Source of the DNA: Roseiarcus sp963813195
GTDB lineage: Bacteria > Pseudomonadota > Alphaproteobacteria > Rhizobiales > Beijerinckiaceae
DNA length: 64,000 nucleotides
Assembly: GCA_963813195.1 (NCBI GenBank)
Contig: CAWEYC010000012.1
Span: 558,001 to 622,000, forward strand
Reading direction: 5' to 3'
In this document: positions 29,647 to 38,291 of the stretch, in pieces
Layout: each line of letters starts with the position of its first letter
How positions within the stretch are numbered: position 1 is the stretch's first letter
Program-made: the position numbers and the translations under genes
The notes under the pieces: generated by a model
Told to the model about the DNA's origin: nothing
The model's input: only the letters and a program-made list of their open reading frames with translations
Database searches by the model: none

Positions 29647-30792
29647 GTGGATCAAGTCTGACATTTGAATCCCTGGAGGGATTCCCGGCGGGCTCGCGGC
29701 GTGCGAGTTTGCGGGATGCGAACCGGCATTTCTCTTTCCGTGACGGCCTCCGATCTCGATCGGCTTCACGCTCTCGTTAAAGACCGCAACGCGCCTCAGA
29801 AGCACGTCTGGCGGGCGCAAATCGTGCTGCTGACGGCCGAGCGCTTGGGCACGAGCGCGATCATGCGCGAGACGGCCAAGTCCAAGACCTGCGTCTGGCG
29901 CTGGCAGGAGCGCTTCGCCGCCGAAGGTTTCGAGGGCCTTCTGCGCGACAAGACGCGGCCATCGCGCATCCCCAAGCTCGATCCCTCGGTCGCCGAGCGC
30001 GTCGTCGGCCTGACGTTTGCCGCGCCGCCAGGCGAGACCACGCACTGGACCGGCGCGGCGATGGCCGAGGCGGCGGGCGTCAGCGTCAGTTCAGTGCAGC
30101 GCATTTGGCGGGCGCATGGGCTTCAGCCGCATCGCGTGCGCCAGTTCAAGTTGTCGAAGGACCCCGAGTTCGTCGACAAGCTGCGGGACGTCGTCGGCCT
30201 CTATGTCGATCCGCCGGCGCACGCCGTGGTGCTCAGCGTCGATGAAAAGAGCCAAATCCAGGCCCTCGACCGCACTCAGCCCGGCCTGCCGATGAAGAAG
30301 GGCCGCGCCGGAACCATGACCCATGATTACAAGCGGCACGGGACGACCACCCTGTTCGCGGCCATGAACATCCTCGACGGGACCGTCATCGGCCACAACA
30401 TGCAGCGCCATCGCCATCAGGAATTCATCCGCTTCTTGAATGCCGTCGAGCGCGAGGTTCCAGCCGGAAAGACCGTCCACGCCATCCTCGACAATTACGC
30501 CGCCCATAAGCATCCGGCCGTGCGGCAATGGCTGGCGCGCCATCCGCGCTGGACCTTCCATTTCACGCCGACCTCGGCCTCTTGGCTCAACGCCGTCGAG
30601 GGCTTCTTCGCCACCCTGACGAAGCGGCGTCTCAAGCGCGGCGTCTTCCGATCCGTCGTCGACCTCCAGGCGGCGATCAATCGCTTCCTCGAAGACCACA
30701 ACGCCCATTCCAAGCCCTTCGAGTGGGTCGCCGATCCCGACAAAATCATCGCTGCCGTCAGACGCGGGCACCAAATGTTAAATTCGATCCAC
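29647..30792 (+). mobile_element. IS630-family insertion sequence
   Basis: A 1146-bp element bounded by imperfect terminal inverted repeats. The left end reads GTGGATCAAGTCTGACATTT and the right end, reverse complemented, GTGGATCGAATTTAACATTT. TA dinucleotides flank both sides (29645-29646 and 30793-30794), as expected for the TA target duplication of IS630/Tc1 elements. It carries one full transposase gene with all three catalytic acidic residues, so it may still be active. It interrupts a small secreted-protein gene. Confidence 0.92.
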
Positions 30793-30795
30793 TAG
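29716..30795 (+). CDS. IS630 family transposase
   Basis: This transposase of 359 residues has an N-terminal HTH region (RAQIVLLTAERLG, then SKTCVWRWQERF and SVSSVQRIWRAHGLQ) and a DDE catalytic domain. The acidic residues are in VVLSVDEKSQI, HAILDNYAAHK and SWLNAVEGFFATL. The ATG at 29716 is preferred to TTG 29665, which would start inside the left terminal region. The stop codon TAG uses the TA target at the right end, so the last codons are part of the inverted repeat, a compact arrangement seen in this family. Confidence 0.93.
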   Translation: MRTGISLSVTASDLDRLHALVKDRNAPQKHVWRAQIVLLTAERLGTSAIMRETAKSKTCVWRWQERFAAEGFEGLLRDKTRPSRIPKLDPSVAERVVGLTFAAPPGETTHWTGAAMAEAAGVSVSSVQRIWRAHGLQPHRVRQFKLSKDPEFVDKLRDVVGLYVDPPAHAVVLSVDEKSQIQALDRTQPGLPMKKGRAGTMTHDYKRHGTTTLFAAMNILDGTVIGHNMQRHRHQEFIRFLNAVEREVPAGKTVHAILDNYAAHKHPAVRQWLARHPRWTFHFTPTSASWLNAVEGFFATLTKRRLKRGVFRSVVDLQAAINRFLEDHNAHSKPFEWVADPDKIIAAVRRGHQMLNSIH

Positions 30796-31000
30796 TCATT
30801 ACGTCCGAAACGCGAACAATTGCGGCCCGGAAATGGCGCGGGCGGTCTGGAGCCCGGGCGCGCTCTAGTCGGCTACGCCTGCTACAGCGACTCGAACGGC
30901 TGACGCGCGTCGATGTGGATGGCGACGCGCCAATGGCGCAGATCGCGGATCGAAGCTTGCGCACGGCTCGATGCGAAAAGGACCGTAGACGGACGGGCGG

Positions 31001-31031
31001 ACAGAAAGGCCCGGGCGCAAGGCCCGGGCTT
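31001..31031 (-). terminator. Rho-independent terminator of the porin gene
   Basis: On the minus strand, 8-bp arms GCCCGGGC (31022-31029 and 31009-31016) with a 5-nt loop are followed by CTTTCTGT. It lies about 70 bp beyond the stop of the porin at 31102. The short T stretch makes it moderate. The same design ends the second porin. Confidence 0.7.
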
Positions 31032-31101
31032 GATTCTCGGGATGGTCGACAAGCCATCCGGCCGCTGATGGCGTCGGTTTCAGACAGCGGGTAGGGGCCT
31101 G

Positions 31102-32589
31102 TCAGAACCTGACGCGCAGACCGGCCGTCGGCGCCCACTCGGTGTGGTTGAGGAAGCCGTTCGCCATGCCGCCGTTGACCTCGGAGAACATCACGCCGGC
31201 GTAGGTGTCGACATGTTTCCAGAAGCGCCAATCGACCACGGCGGAAACTGCGTCCTCGGTGCCCGCGCATTGCGAGTGCTGGCTTGGGTTGTTGCAGTTA
31301 CCGTTCTTGGCGCTGGCGATATAGTAGTCGCTCTGGAGTAGATGATAATACGCGCCTATCAAATCAAGATCGGGCGTGATGGAATATTTAGCGCCGGTCC
31401 ACATCACTTGTAGCTGCCTAGAGTTCGCGGTGCCTGAGCCATAGGCAGTATAAGTAACGTTGCTGAACGTATAACCGTTGATTCCGCGAAAGAATGATAA
31501 GTCGTTGCTGGGGTTGTCGTACAGGATGTGTTCGTAGCCGCCGTAGACCGTGAGTTGATTCCACTTATATTTGGCGAGCAACGTCACGCTGTCGTTGTTC
31601 GAGAGCGTTGCGGTGAGCTGCTGAGCGTTCACCGCAAGCTGTTGCACGGCGGTCAGGCCGGTCGCCCCGGGGACGTAGTTCGCAGCGGCCACGGCATCTG
31701 TGATGTGGCTGTAAATCGCGTCGACCGACAGGCCGCCGAAGAAATCGCCGCCCGCCTGGACCTGCCAGAGGCCTTGGGCGCCGTTGCCCTGCTCGAAGCC
31801 GCCGGTCTGAACGATGCCGGCGAGGCGGAACTGGCCGATGTTGACGCGATACTTCAGGGCCGTGTTGGAGCGGGCGTCTTCGGTGTCGCCGCCGCCCGCG
31901 GTCGTGCCGGACCAGCCGATCACCGAGAAGGCGTAGGAGCCCCCCATCGGATCGTAGGCGTTGATGCCGTCGAGATCGAGGGTGTTCTGGCGGCCCCAGG
32001 TCAGGGTCCCGAACGTCGTATTGCTGAGACCCGCATAGATCTGCGAGTTGAAAATCTGGCCGGCGCGGCTCGAATCGGCGTTCGCATTCTGTTGCGTCAG
32101 CGGCACGCCGTTGTTGTCAACCTGCGCCCCGACGCCGTTGCCGAGCCGGAAGGAGCCCGGATCGAAACCGGTTTCGGCGTCGAAGACGACGCTCGTGTTC
32201 GCGAAGAGCGGCTCTTCGCCCTTGATGCCGACGACCGACTGGCTGAGGCCGTTTGGCGTGAACAGGGTCTGGGGTGCGTTGCTGTTCTTCATGATCAGCT
32301 CTTCGACGCCGGTGTGCATCTGCGAATTCCACGGCACGCCGTGGCTTTCGTACCCGACGCCCACGTCGTAGGTGCCGTACAGCGTGATGCCGTAGCAGGT
32401 CAGCGTGCCGGGCGTGTTGAAGAAGTCGACCGGGCTGTGCATCTGGCTGAGGTTCAGCAGCGGGCTGCAGGGCGAGGCCGGCGGCGCGGCGGGCGGCGTC
32501 TTCTGGGTCGGCAGATCAGCGGCTTGCGCGCCGCCGACAAACAGCACCGCGGCCCCCGAGGCCAAGAGCAGATTTCTCAAAAGTCGCAT
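31102..32589 (-). CDS. Outer-membrane porin (general bacterial porin, trimeric type)
   Basis: This protein of 495 residues has signal peptide LLLASGAAVLFVGGAQAADL and a mature beta-barrel that begins with a Pro-rich linker (PTQKTPPAAPPASP) and CYGITLYGTYDVGVGYESHG, and ends in an aromatic residue (LRVRF), as outer-membrane proteins require. Diagnostic inner motifs are SRAGQIFNSQIYAGLSN, FGTLTWGRQNTLDLDGI and NAYDPMGGSYAFSVIGWSG. It gives passive diffusion of small hydrophilic solutes. A second, damaged copy of the same family lies at 36814-38291. Upstream lies very AT-rich DNA likely to hold its promoter. Confidence 0.93.
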   Translation of the reverse strand: MRLLRNLLLASGAAVLFVGGAQAADLPTQKTPPAAPPASPCSPLLNLSQMHSPVDFFNTPGTLTCYGITLYGTYDVGVGYESHGVPWNSQMHTGVEELIMKNSNAPQTLFTPNGLSQSVVGIKGEEPLFANTSVVFDAETGFDPGSFRLGNGVGAQVDNNGVPLTQQNANADSSRAGQIFNSQIYAGLSNTTFGTLTWGRQNTLDLDGINAYDPMGGSYAFSVIGWSGTTAGGGDTEDARSNTALKYRVNIGQFRLAGIVQTGGFEQGNGAQGLWQVQAGGDFFGGLSVDAIYSHITDAVAAANYVPGATGLTAVQQLAVNAQQLTATLSNNDSVTLLAKYKWNQLTVYGGYEHILYDNPSNDLSFFRGINGYTFSNVTYTAYGSGTANSRQLQVMWTGAKYSITPDLDLIGAYYHLLQSDYYIASAKNGNCNNPSQHSQCAGTEDAVSAVVDWRFWKHVDTYAGVMFSEVNGGMANGFLNHTEWAPTAGLRVRF

Positions 32590-32689
32590 AGTCGGCCCCG
32601 TCAGTTTGTCGCGCTGAATTCGCTCGCGCGCGGTTGTTGGCAGTTCTGGAAATGTGGCCCCTCATTACCCAGAGAAATAAGCGTTCTCA

Positions 32690-32885
32690 AAATAGCTATT
32701 ATGACAAAATGTGACAGCATTTATAATAATATCTTTATTAAGTATACTTTATAAAGTGTAATTTATAAAACGAGGATTGCTGATTGTCAGGCGAGTCACA
32801 GCATTTAATGCAACACGTTGCAGCAAGGGTGACAATTTATAAAAGTCAATTTATAAATTTTGTTTTATTAATTATTTTTTATCCT
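32690..32885. other. Very AT-rich intergenic DNA with repeated TTTATAA motifs
   Basis: This part of the 371-bp gap between the porin start (32589) and the IS3 remnant (32961) is strikingly AT-rich compared with everything around it. TTTATAA occurs several times (near 32719, 32750, 32763, 32838 and 32851), and GACAGCATTTAT/CACAGCATTTAA appears twice in the same orientation (about 32711 and 32796). It may hold the porin promoter, an H-NS-type silencing target such as Ros/MucR, or the edge of acquired DNA. No gene is visible in it. Confidence 0.5.
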
Positions 32886-32960
32886 GCAGAATTCGACTTT
32901 GTCTCGGAACTGTCGTCATGTCTCGGCTAGCCTTCACCATCGAGACGAACGGATTCGCAA

Positions 32961-33296
32961 ATGGTCTACGTTTGCAAGTTCAGCGAGGACGAAATCGTCG
33001 GCGTGCTGCGCGAACACGAGGCGGGCGCGGAAGTTGGCGAGCTCTGCCGGCGGCACAACATTAGCGTACGCACCTTCTACCGCTGGAAGGCGGAACTCGG
33101 CAGGATTCCTCCCTCGCTCACGGTGCGCCTGAAGGAACTGGAAGAGGAAAATCGGCGCCTTAGAGCGCTGCTCGTCGAGGCGATGCTCAAGGGTACGGCA
33201 TCCTCGGCCCGCGCGCACGGCGCCGCCGAAGAGTTCTCCGCCCGAGCCGCCTCGCAACGTCAGAATCCCCGCGCCGCGTCGCGAGCCGCGGGCTGA
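32961..33296 (+). pseudogene. IS3-family transposase OrfA, 3'-altered remnant without OrfB
   Basis: Residues 1-75 match OrfA of IS3 elements: FSEDEIVGVLREHEAGAEVG, an HTH with LCRRHNISVRTFYRWKAE, and the leucine-zipper segment LKELEEENRRLRALLVEAML. After KGTASSARAHG the sequence no longer matches the expected OrfA end (LKDLLGKK-like) and becomes an Ala/Arg-rich tail, so the element is cut at about 33190. No OrfB integrase follows; the TPR gene begins instead. No terminal repeats could be recognised. Confidence 0.75.
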
Positions 33297-33395
33297 GACG
33301 CCCGGAATTGCTGGCCGTCGCGCGGATAAGCATCAAGCCAGAAGCAAGCTACGCTGCCTATCGTTCGCGCGATTGAGACGGTTTGGGCGGCTGCC

Positions 33396-34766
33396 TTGCA
33401 ACATGAAAGCGCAATTGATGCGGCTGTGAGGCGCGCCCGCGGCCTCGCCATGCGGGGCGACGACGAAGCGGCGAAGCAAGCCTATGTCGACGCGTTGCGA
33501 CTCGATGCCACTTGTTTCGATGCATTGAACGATCTCGGGGCGCTCACCTACGCCAGCGGCCACCGCTCTGCGGCGCGCACCGCCTACCGCCAAGCCGTAC
33601 AATGCCATCCGTCCAACCCGATCGGCCATGTCAATCTCGCCAATGTTTTGGCCGAGGAAGGTGATTCGGGCGGCGCGCAAGCGCACTACCAAGCGGCGCT
33701 CGAAGCCGATTCCGATTTTCCCGAGGCGCATCGAGGTCTGGCTCGGATTTTTTCGGAGCTCGGCGACGATCGGGCGGAATGGCATCGGCAAAAGGGCTAC
33801 CGCGAACATGCGATCGAGCGCCGACGCTACCGCGGCGTTGGCCCGGGTATCCCCGTCCTGATGCTGGCCACGGTGCATCTCGGCAACATGCCGACGAGAC
33901 AATTCATCGACGAGCGTGTCTTTTCGATCACAGTTATTTACGTCGAATTTTGGGATGCGGAGCAGTTTTTGCCGCCGCACACGCTGATTGTGAACGCGAT
34001 CGGCGACGCCGACCTCTGCGGCGAAGCGCTGATTCGCGCCGAGGCGGTGGTCGCACAAAGCGGGGCCCCCGTCATCAACCCGCCCGCGCGCGTGCGGGCG
34101 ACCGGCCGGGCGGACAATGCGGGGCGTCTGGCGGCCATATCAGGCGTGGTCGCGCCGCGGATCGCCACGCTGGCGCGCGCGGAGATCGAGGCAACGGAAG
34201 GTCTCGATTTTCCCCTCCTGTTGCGCGCGCCCGGTTTCCACACCGGCCAGCATTTCCACTTCGTCGAATCTCGCGACGGCTTGGCGAATACGCTCGCGAC
34301 CTTGCCCGGCGACCCGCTGATGGCGATCCAGTATCTGGATGCGCGCGGGTCGGACGGCATGGCGCGCAAATTTCGTGTCATGTGCATCGATGGGAAGCTC
34401 TTCCCCCTGCATCTCGCGATTTCAGCGGACTGGAAGGTGCATTACTTCTCGGCGGCCATGGCCGACAGCGCAGATTATCGCGCCGAAGAGCGCCGCTTCT
34501 TGGAGGACATGCCGGGCGCGCTCGGCGAGCGTGCGATGGCGGCGCTCTCTGGACTGTTTTGCGAGATCGGGCTGGACTATGTCGGCGTCGACTTCGCGCT
34601 CGCCGCCGACGGCTCGATCTTGCTGTTTGAAGCCAACGCGACAATGGTGGTCATCGCGCCACTGGCGGAGCCGATGTGGGACTATCGCCGTCGCGCGGTC
34701 GTCGACGTTCTCGATGCGGCGAAGCGGATGGTTTTGTCGCGCGCCGAGATTGGCGCGAAGGGGTGA
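33396..34766 (+). CDS. TPR-domain protein with C-terminal ATP-grasp-like domain
   Basis: This protein has 456 residues. Positions about 5-135 are three to four TPR units (AYVDALRLDATCFDALNDLG; GHRSAARTAYRQAVQCHPSN; AQAHYQAALEADSDFPEAHR). The remaining 300 residues look like an ATP-grasp ligase: a Lys/Arg-type strand FPLLLRAPGFHTGQHF, then KFRVMCIDGKLFPLHLAIS, and the metal-binding end YVGVDFALAADGSILLFEAN, where the Asp, Glu and Asn of DF...FEAN are the usual Mg ligands. Relatives ligate an amino acid or acid to an acceptor, but none with this fusion has a role known to me. The start is uncertain: TTG 33396 or GTG 33426. Confidence 0.7.
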   Translation: MQHESAIDAAVRRARGLAMRGDDEAAKQAYVDALRLDATCFDALNDLGALTYASGHRSAARTAYRQAVQCHPSNPIGHVNLANVLAEEGDSGGAQAHYQAALEADSDFPEAHRGLARIFSELGDDRAEWHRQKGYREHAIERRRYRGVGPGIPVLMLATVHLGNMPTRQFIDERVFSITVIYVEFWDAEQFLPPHTLIVNAIGDADLCGEALIRAEAVVAQSGAPVINPPARVRATGRADNAGRLAAISGVVAPRIATLARAEIEATEGLDFPLLLRAPGFHTGQHFHFVESRDGLANTLATLPGDPLMAIQYLDARGSDGMARKFRVMCIDGKLFPLHLAISADWKVHYFSAAMADSADYRAEERRFLEDMPGALGERAMAALSGLFCEIGLDYVGVDFALAADGSILLFEANATMVVIAPLAEPMWDYRRRAVVDVLDAAKRMVLSRAEIGAKG

Positions 34767-34847
34767 AACCGCGAGGGGTCGCCCGCGAATCACGGGCGTC
34801 GGACGGCGGCTGAGGCGACGCGCCAGATCGCAATGGGATGAGGCCAA

Positions 34848-35660
34848 ATGAACAACGCTTGCAGGCGCCGACGGGATTGGGATCAACGGCTAGTGCGCAC
34901 CCTCGGCGTCGCGGTCGGTCTTGCCGCGACGATCGTCCTAGGCGGTGCTCTGAGCCCCGCGGGTGCGCTCGAGGTCGGGCCGAAGAGCCTGCCGCTGACG
35001 GTCGCAGGCGTGCCCGTGCAGATTCCCGTGCTCGGTTCGCTCGACGTTCACACGGGCGCCGCCGATATCACGGTCAAAGCGTCGGCCACCGGCGATCTCC
35101 AGGCGATCCAGGATCACGCTCTCGCGGTCGCGCGGGCGCTGCGCCTGCCGCGCGAGCATTGCGCTCACAAGGGTCTCAACGTCGTCGTCAACAGCATCGA
35201 CCGCGCTGCGATCACGCCGCACGATAGAAGCGTCGTCGTCGAGCTATCCGGGCATGCGGCGGTCTGGGGATGCAAGAAGATCCTGGGCTCGATGCTCGAA
35301 ACGCAGATCGCTTCGGACACTGTCACCATTTCCGCTCCGGTGGAACTGTTCTTGCCCAACCCGCAGACCGTCGCTCTGCGGCTTTCCGGTCCCGCGACGA
35401 TCAAGACCGGCGATCCGTTGACGGCGCAGGCGGCGGAGGTTTTTGTCGGCGATGTGAACACGGCGCTGACCAGACAATTGAGCAAACTGCTCGACACCAG
35501 TCGCACCCGCGCGGCCGTGCCGCCGATGCCGGGTCTCGATGTGACGATCGAAGACGCCGCATTCGTCCAACAGGGGCCAAAGCTGATGGTCCGGGCGCGC
35601 GGGCGCGCAACAATGACGAGCGAAGCCTTCGCGAGCTTTCTCGCGTTCATCGCTCGTTAG
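34848..35660 (+). CDS. Exported protein of unknown function
   Basis: This protein of 270 residues has an N-terminal Arg-rich stretch, then a hydrophobic signal segment (LGVAVGLAATIVLGGALSPAGA) that predicts export to the periplasm or envelope. The mature part looks beta-rich, with three blocks of about 60 residues (VPVQIPVLGSLDVHTGAADI; VVELSGHAAVWGCKKILGSM; PGLDVTIEDAAFVQQGPKLM). Two Cys (HCAH and WGCKK) could form a disulfide. I do not recognise the family. It lies 82 bp after the TPR/ATP-grasp gene on the same strand, so co-transcription is possible. Confidence 0.6.
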   Translation: MNNACRRRRDWDQRLVRTLGVAVGLAATIVLGGALSPAGALEVGPKSLPLTVAGVPVQIPVLGSLDVHTGAADITVKASATGDLQAIQDHALAVARALRLPREHCAHKGLNVVVNSIDRAAITPHDRSVVVELSGHAAVWGCKKILGSMLETQIASDTVTISAPVELFLPNPQTVALRLSGPATIKTGDPLTAQAAEVFVGDVNTALTRQLSKLLDTSRTRAAVPPMPGLDVTIEDAAFVQQGPKLMVRARGRATMTSEAFASFLAFIAR

Positions 35661-35729
35661 CCCACCCTGTTCGTGCCTTAAGGCCGGGCTTTCCTGCGCC
35701 TATAGCGAGCCCGGACGTGACCGCGCAGA

Positions 35730-36404
35730 CTACCGCAAATGCTTTCTGAAGAAGGCGGTGGCGCGGCTCCAGGCCAGCTCCGCCGCTTCGCGATCGTGGA
35801 CCGACATTCGCTGTTCGTTGACGAAGGCGTGATTCGCGTTGTAGCGAAAAAACTCGGCGCTCTTGCCGGCCGCCTTCAGGCCCTTCTCAAAATCATCGAC
35901 GACCTTTGGCGTGATATAGTCGTCCTTGTTCGCAAAGTGGCCTTGAAGCGGCACTCTCACATCCGCGGGTTTGGCGGCCTGTTCGGGCGGGATGCCATAG
36001 AATGAAACCGCCGCGGAAATTTCCGGGATCTTCGCCGCCCCGATGATCGCGACGGCGCCGCCCATGCAAAAGCCGGTAAGACCCACCTTGGCGCCGTTCC
36101 GCGCGAGGTACTGAACCGCACCGCGCACCGTCTGCTCGGTCGCGTCGATGAAGTTCAACGACGACATCTCTCGGTTGGCGGCCTCGGTGTCGTGATACGG
36201 AACGACGACGCCCTTGTAGAGGTCCGGCGCCAGGGCATCGAAGCCCGCAAGCGCAAAGCGGTCGCACATCGCCTTGATCTGGTCCTGCAGGCCCCACCAT
36301 TCTTGAATGACGACGAGGCCGGGCGCGTCGCCGCCGGCTGCGTTCGAGAGATAGCCGTTGGCGTCGCTTCCATCGGGACGCTTGAACGAGATTGCAATGC
36401 CCAT
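35730..36404 (-). CDS. Dienelactone hydrolase family protein
   Basis: This alpha/beta hydrolase of 224 residues has the family start VVIQEWWGLQDQIKAMCDRFA and the nucleophile elbow GFCMGG with catalytic Cys, as in carboxymethylenebutenolidase. The Asp lies in HFANKDDYI and the His in YNANHAFVN. It hydrolyses lactone or ester bonds in the cytosol; many such genes are outside aromatic pathways, as here. The ATG at 36404 is preferred to an upstream in-frame start. It is followed on the minus strand by a short gap, then converges on the exported-protein gene. Confidence 0.9.
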   Translation of the reverse strand: MGIAISFKRPDGSDANGYLSNAAGGDAPGLVVIQEWWGLQDQIKAMCDRFALAGFDALAPDLYKGVVVPYHDTEAANREMSSLNFIDATEQTVRGAVQYLARNGAKVGLTGFCMGGAVAIIGAAKIPEISAAVSFYGIPPEQAAKPADVRVPLQGHFANKDDYITPKVVDDFEKGLKAAGKSAEFFRYNANHAFVNEQRMSVHDREAAELAWSRATAFFRKHLR

Positions 36405-36528
36405 GAGTGCCTCCGAATGATCCGGTCGCACGCATTCCCTGCTCGGGCGGCGATTCTACGTCGTTCACGACGGCGCCCCGAAGCCATTTCCGACCGGAAA
36501 ACAGGAACAGATTACCACAGGGCGTGGT

Positions 36529-36602
36529 TGGAGCGGGTGAAGGGAATCGAACCCTCGTATTCAGCTTGGAAGGCTGCTGCTCTACCATTGAGCTACACCC
36601 GC
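36529..36602 (-). tRNA. tRNA-Gly (anticodon TCC), CCA encoded
   Basis: On the minus strand the sequence begins GCGGGTGTAGCTCAATGGTA and folds into a full cloverleaf. The acceptor stem GCGGGTG pairs with CACCCGC, the anticodon loop is CTTCCAA (anticodon TCC, decoding GGA and GGG), the T arm is GAGGGTTCGATTCCCTT, and the CCA end is encoded at 36529-36531. It reads GGR glycine codons. Its neighbourhood with the damaged porin is notable because tRNA genes are common integration sites, but no integrase is adjacent. Confidence 0.97.
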
Positions 36603-36750
36603 ATTCCGACAATCGTTTCAGCGACTTACGGAAGCGCAAGGACCGCGCGAAGCCCTTTTTAGAGTTTCCCCAGGCAAAAGGCAATCGCGCGGCGGCAACT
36701 GTCGGCAACGGAAGGGCGGCGCTGTCCGCACGTCGCTCGTGACGGTTGCG

Positions 36751-36782
36751 GAAAAGAAAAACCCCGGGCGCGTGGCCCGGGG
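36751..36782 (-). terminator. Rho-independent terminator of the second porin
   Basis: Minus strand: CCCCGGGC (36775-36782), a 5-nt loop, GCCCGGGG (36762-36769), then TTTTTCTTTTC. It has 8-bp GC-rich arms and a long T tract, so it is a strong intrinsic terminator about 30 bp after the porin stop at 36814. Confidence 0.9.
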
Positions 36783-36813
36783 TCGCAGGTTGTGTAAGCG
36801 CGAAGCGCTTCGA

Positions 36814-38291
36814 TCAGAACTGCAGGCGCAGGCCGACCGTCGGGTCGAGATTGCTGGTGTTCAGATAGCCGGAGGCGAGACCGCCGCCGACCTCGGAGTA
36901 CATGAGGCCGGCATAGACGTCGAGGCGCTTCGTCGGCTTCCAATCGATCAGCGCCGAATAGGCGTTGAGCGTGCCGGCGCAATCGCCAGTCTTCGGTGCC
37001 GTGAGGCGGTAGCCGGGGCCGGCTAGGGGTTCACGCCGCAGTTTGCGCCGGGTTCGTGTCGTAGTTCGCCTGGTTGTAGTGGTAGTAGGCGCCGGCCACG
37101 TCGAGGTTGCTGAGGATGGAATATCTCGCGCCGAGCCAGAAGACCTGGAAATTCAGGTTGTCGGTGTACGCGGTCGACTGACACCGGTCGTGACCGGCAG
37201 ACCGCCGATCGAGGTGAAGCCGCCCGGGTAGGCGTCGCTCGGATTGGCGTAGTTGATGTACTCATAGCCGCCAAAGAGTTTGAGCGGCCCATAGGTGTAT
37301 TTGGCGAGCAGCATCACGCTGTTGTTGTTCGAGAGCGTCGCCGTCAAAGCGTCCGTCGGCAGGGCGGCCGAGATACGCGGTGTTGTAGGTCGCCGAGGTT
37401 CACCTGATCCTTGATGTAGGTGTAAATCGCGTCGAACGAGAATTGAGTAGAGGTCGCGCCGAGCGCCGATCTTCGTATTCGCCGTTCGAGCCATTGCCCT
37501 GGTCGTAGCCGCCGACCTGGCCAAGCCACTGAGGCGGAAATTGTTGAAGGCGACGTTGTACTTGAACGCGCTGTTGGGGCGCGTGTCCTCGGTCGAGCCG
37601 GCGCCGGCGAACCTTGCCCGAGTAGCCGATCGGCGAGAAGGCGTAGGAGCCGCCCATCGGATCGTAGGCGTTGACGCCGTCGAGCGTCAGCGAATACTCG
37701 CGGCCGAAGGTCAGCGTGCCGAACGTCGTGTTGCTGACGCCGACATAGGCGAGCGAGTTGTCCCACTGACCGGCGCGGCTCGAGTCGCCGTTGCTGTTCT
37801 GGAACGGCAGCGGCACGTCTGAGTGTCTGGCCCTCATCGAGCCCGGCCCGTTCGACAGCTGCAGCGAATAGGGATCAAAGCCAATGTGCCAATTGCCGAC
37901 GACGGACCAATCGGCGGCGCCAGGGACCGGCTCGGCGATCTTGATGCCGACGTTCGACTGGCTGAGGCCGCCCGGCGTCAGCAGCCACTTGCCGCCCTGG
38001 CTGTTCTTCGAGATCAGTTCCTCGACGCCGGTCGGGTAGACCGGTTGAAGCGGCGCCATGGGTTTCGTAGCCGACGCCCATGTCGATCGTGCCGTAGAGC
38101 GTGATGCCCATATAGCTGAGCGGGCAGTCCGCCGCGGCTCGAGTCGAGGTAGGCGAGGAAGCTGGAGAAGCAGACGGCGCCGCGGGCGGCGCGGGCGGCG
38201 TCTTCTTGGTCGGCAGATCGGCGGCTTGCGCGCCGCCGACAAACAGCAGCCCGGCCGCCGAGGCCAAGAGCAAAGGTTTTAAAAATCGCAT
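36814..38291 (-). pseudogene. Second outer-membrane porin gene, multiply frameshifted
   Basis: The start is intact: signal peptide PLLLASAAGLLFVGGAQAADL, then YMGITLYGTIDMGVGYETHG. The 3' end gives the barrel terminus RLQF before the TGA at 36814-36816. Between them the porin pattern is split over all three frames. Breaks are inferred near 38053 (one base short before PLQPVYPTGVEELI), near 37614 (one extra before FAGAGSTEDTRPN), near 37518, and several between 37100 and 37470. Together the pieces follow the intact porin at 31102-32589. Such a dense set of one-base changes could be real decay. It could also be poor consensus where reads from two similar porin copies were mixed. Confidence 0.85.

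Larger units (their letters stand above)
29505..30868 (+). pseudogene. Small secreted protein gene split by IS630 insertion
   Basis: The ATG at 29505 follows an SD-like TGGAGG. It opens a signal peptide (TCVATLAILSLSSAALAQ) and a short mature part ending PLYPAS at the TA target at 29645-29646. If the element (29647-30792) and one TA copy are removed, the frame continues as HYVRNANNCGPEMARAVW to a TAG at 30866-30868, for a product of roughly 70 residues. In another frame the DNA just beyond reads ALVGYACYSDSNG to a TGA at 30901-30903, so a further one-base lesion may have shortened the original protein. I do not recognise the family. The gene is inactivated as it stands. Confidence 0.55.
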
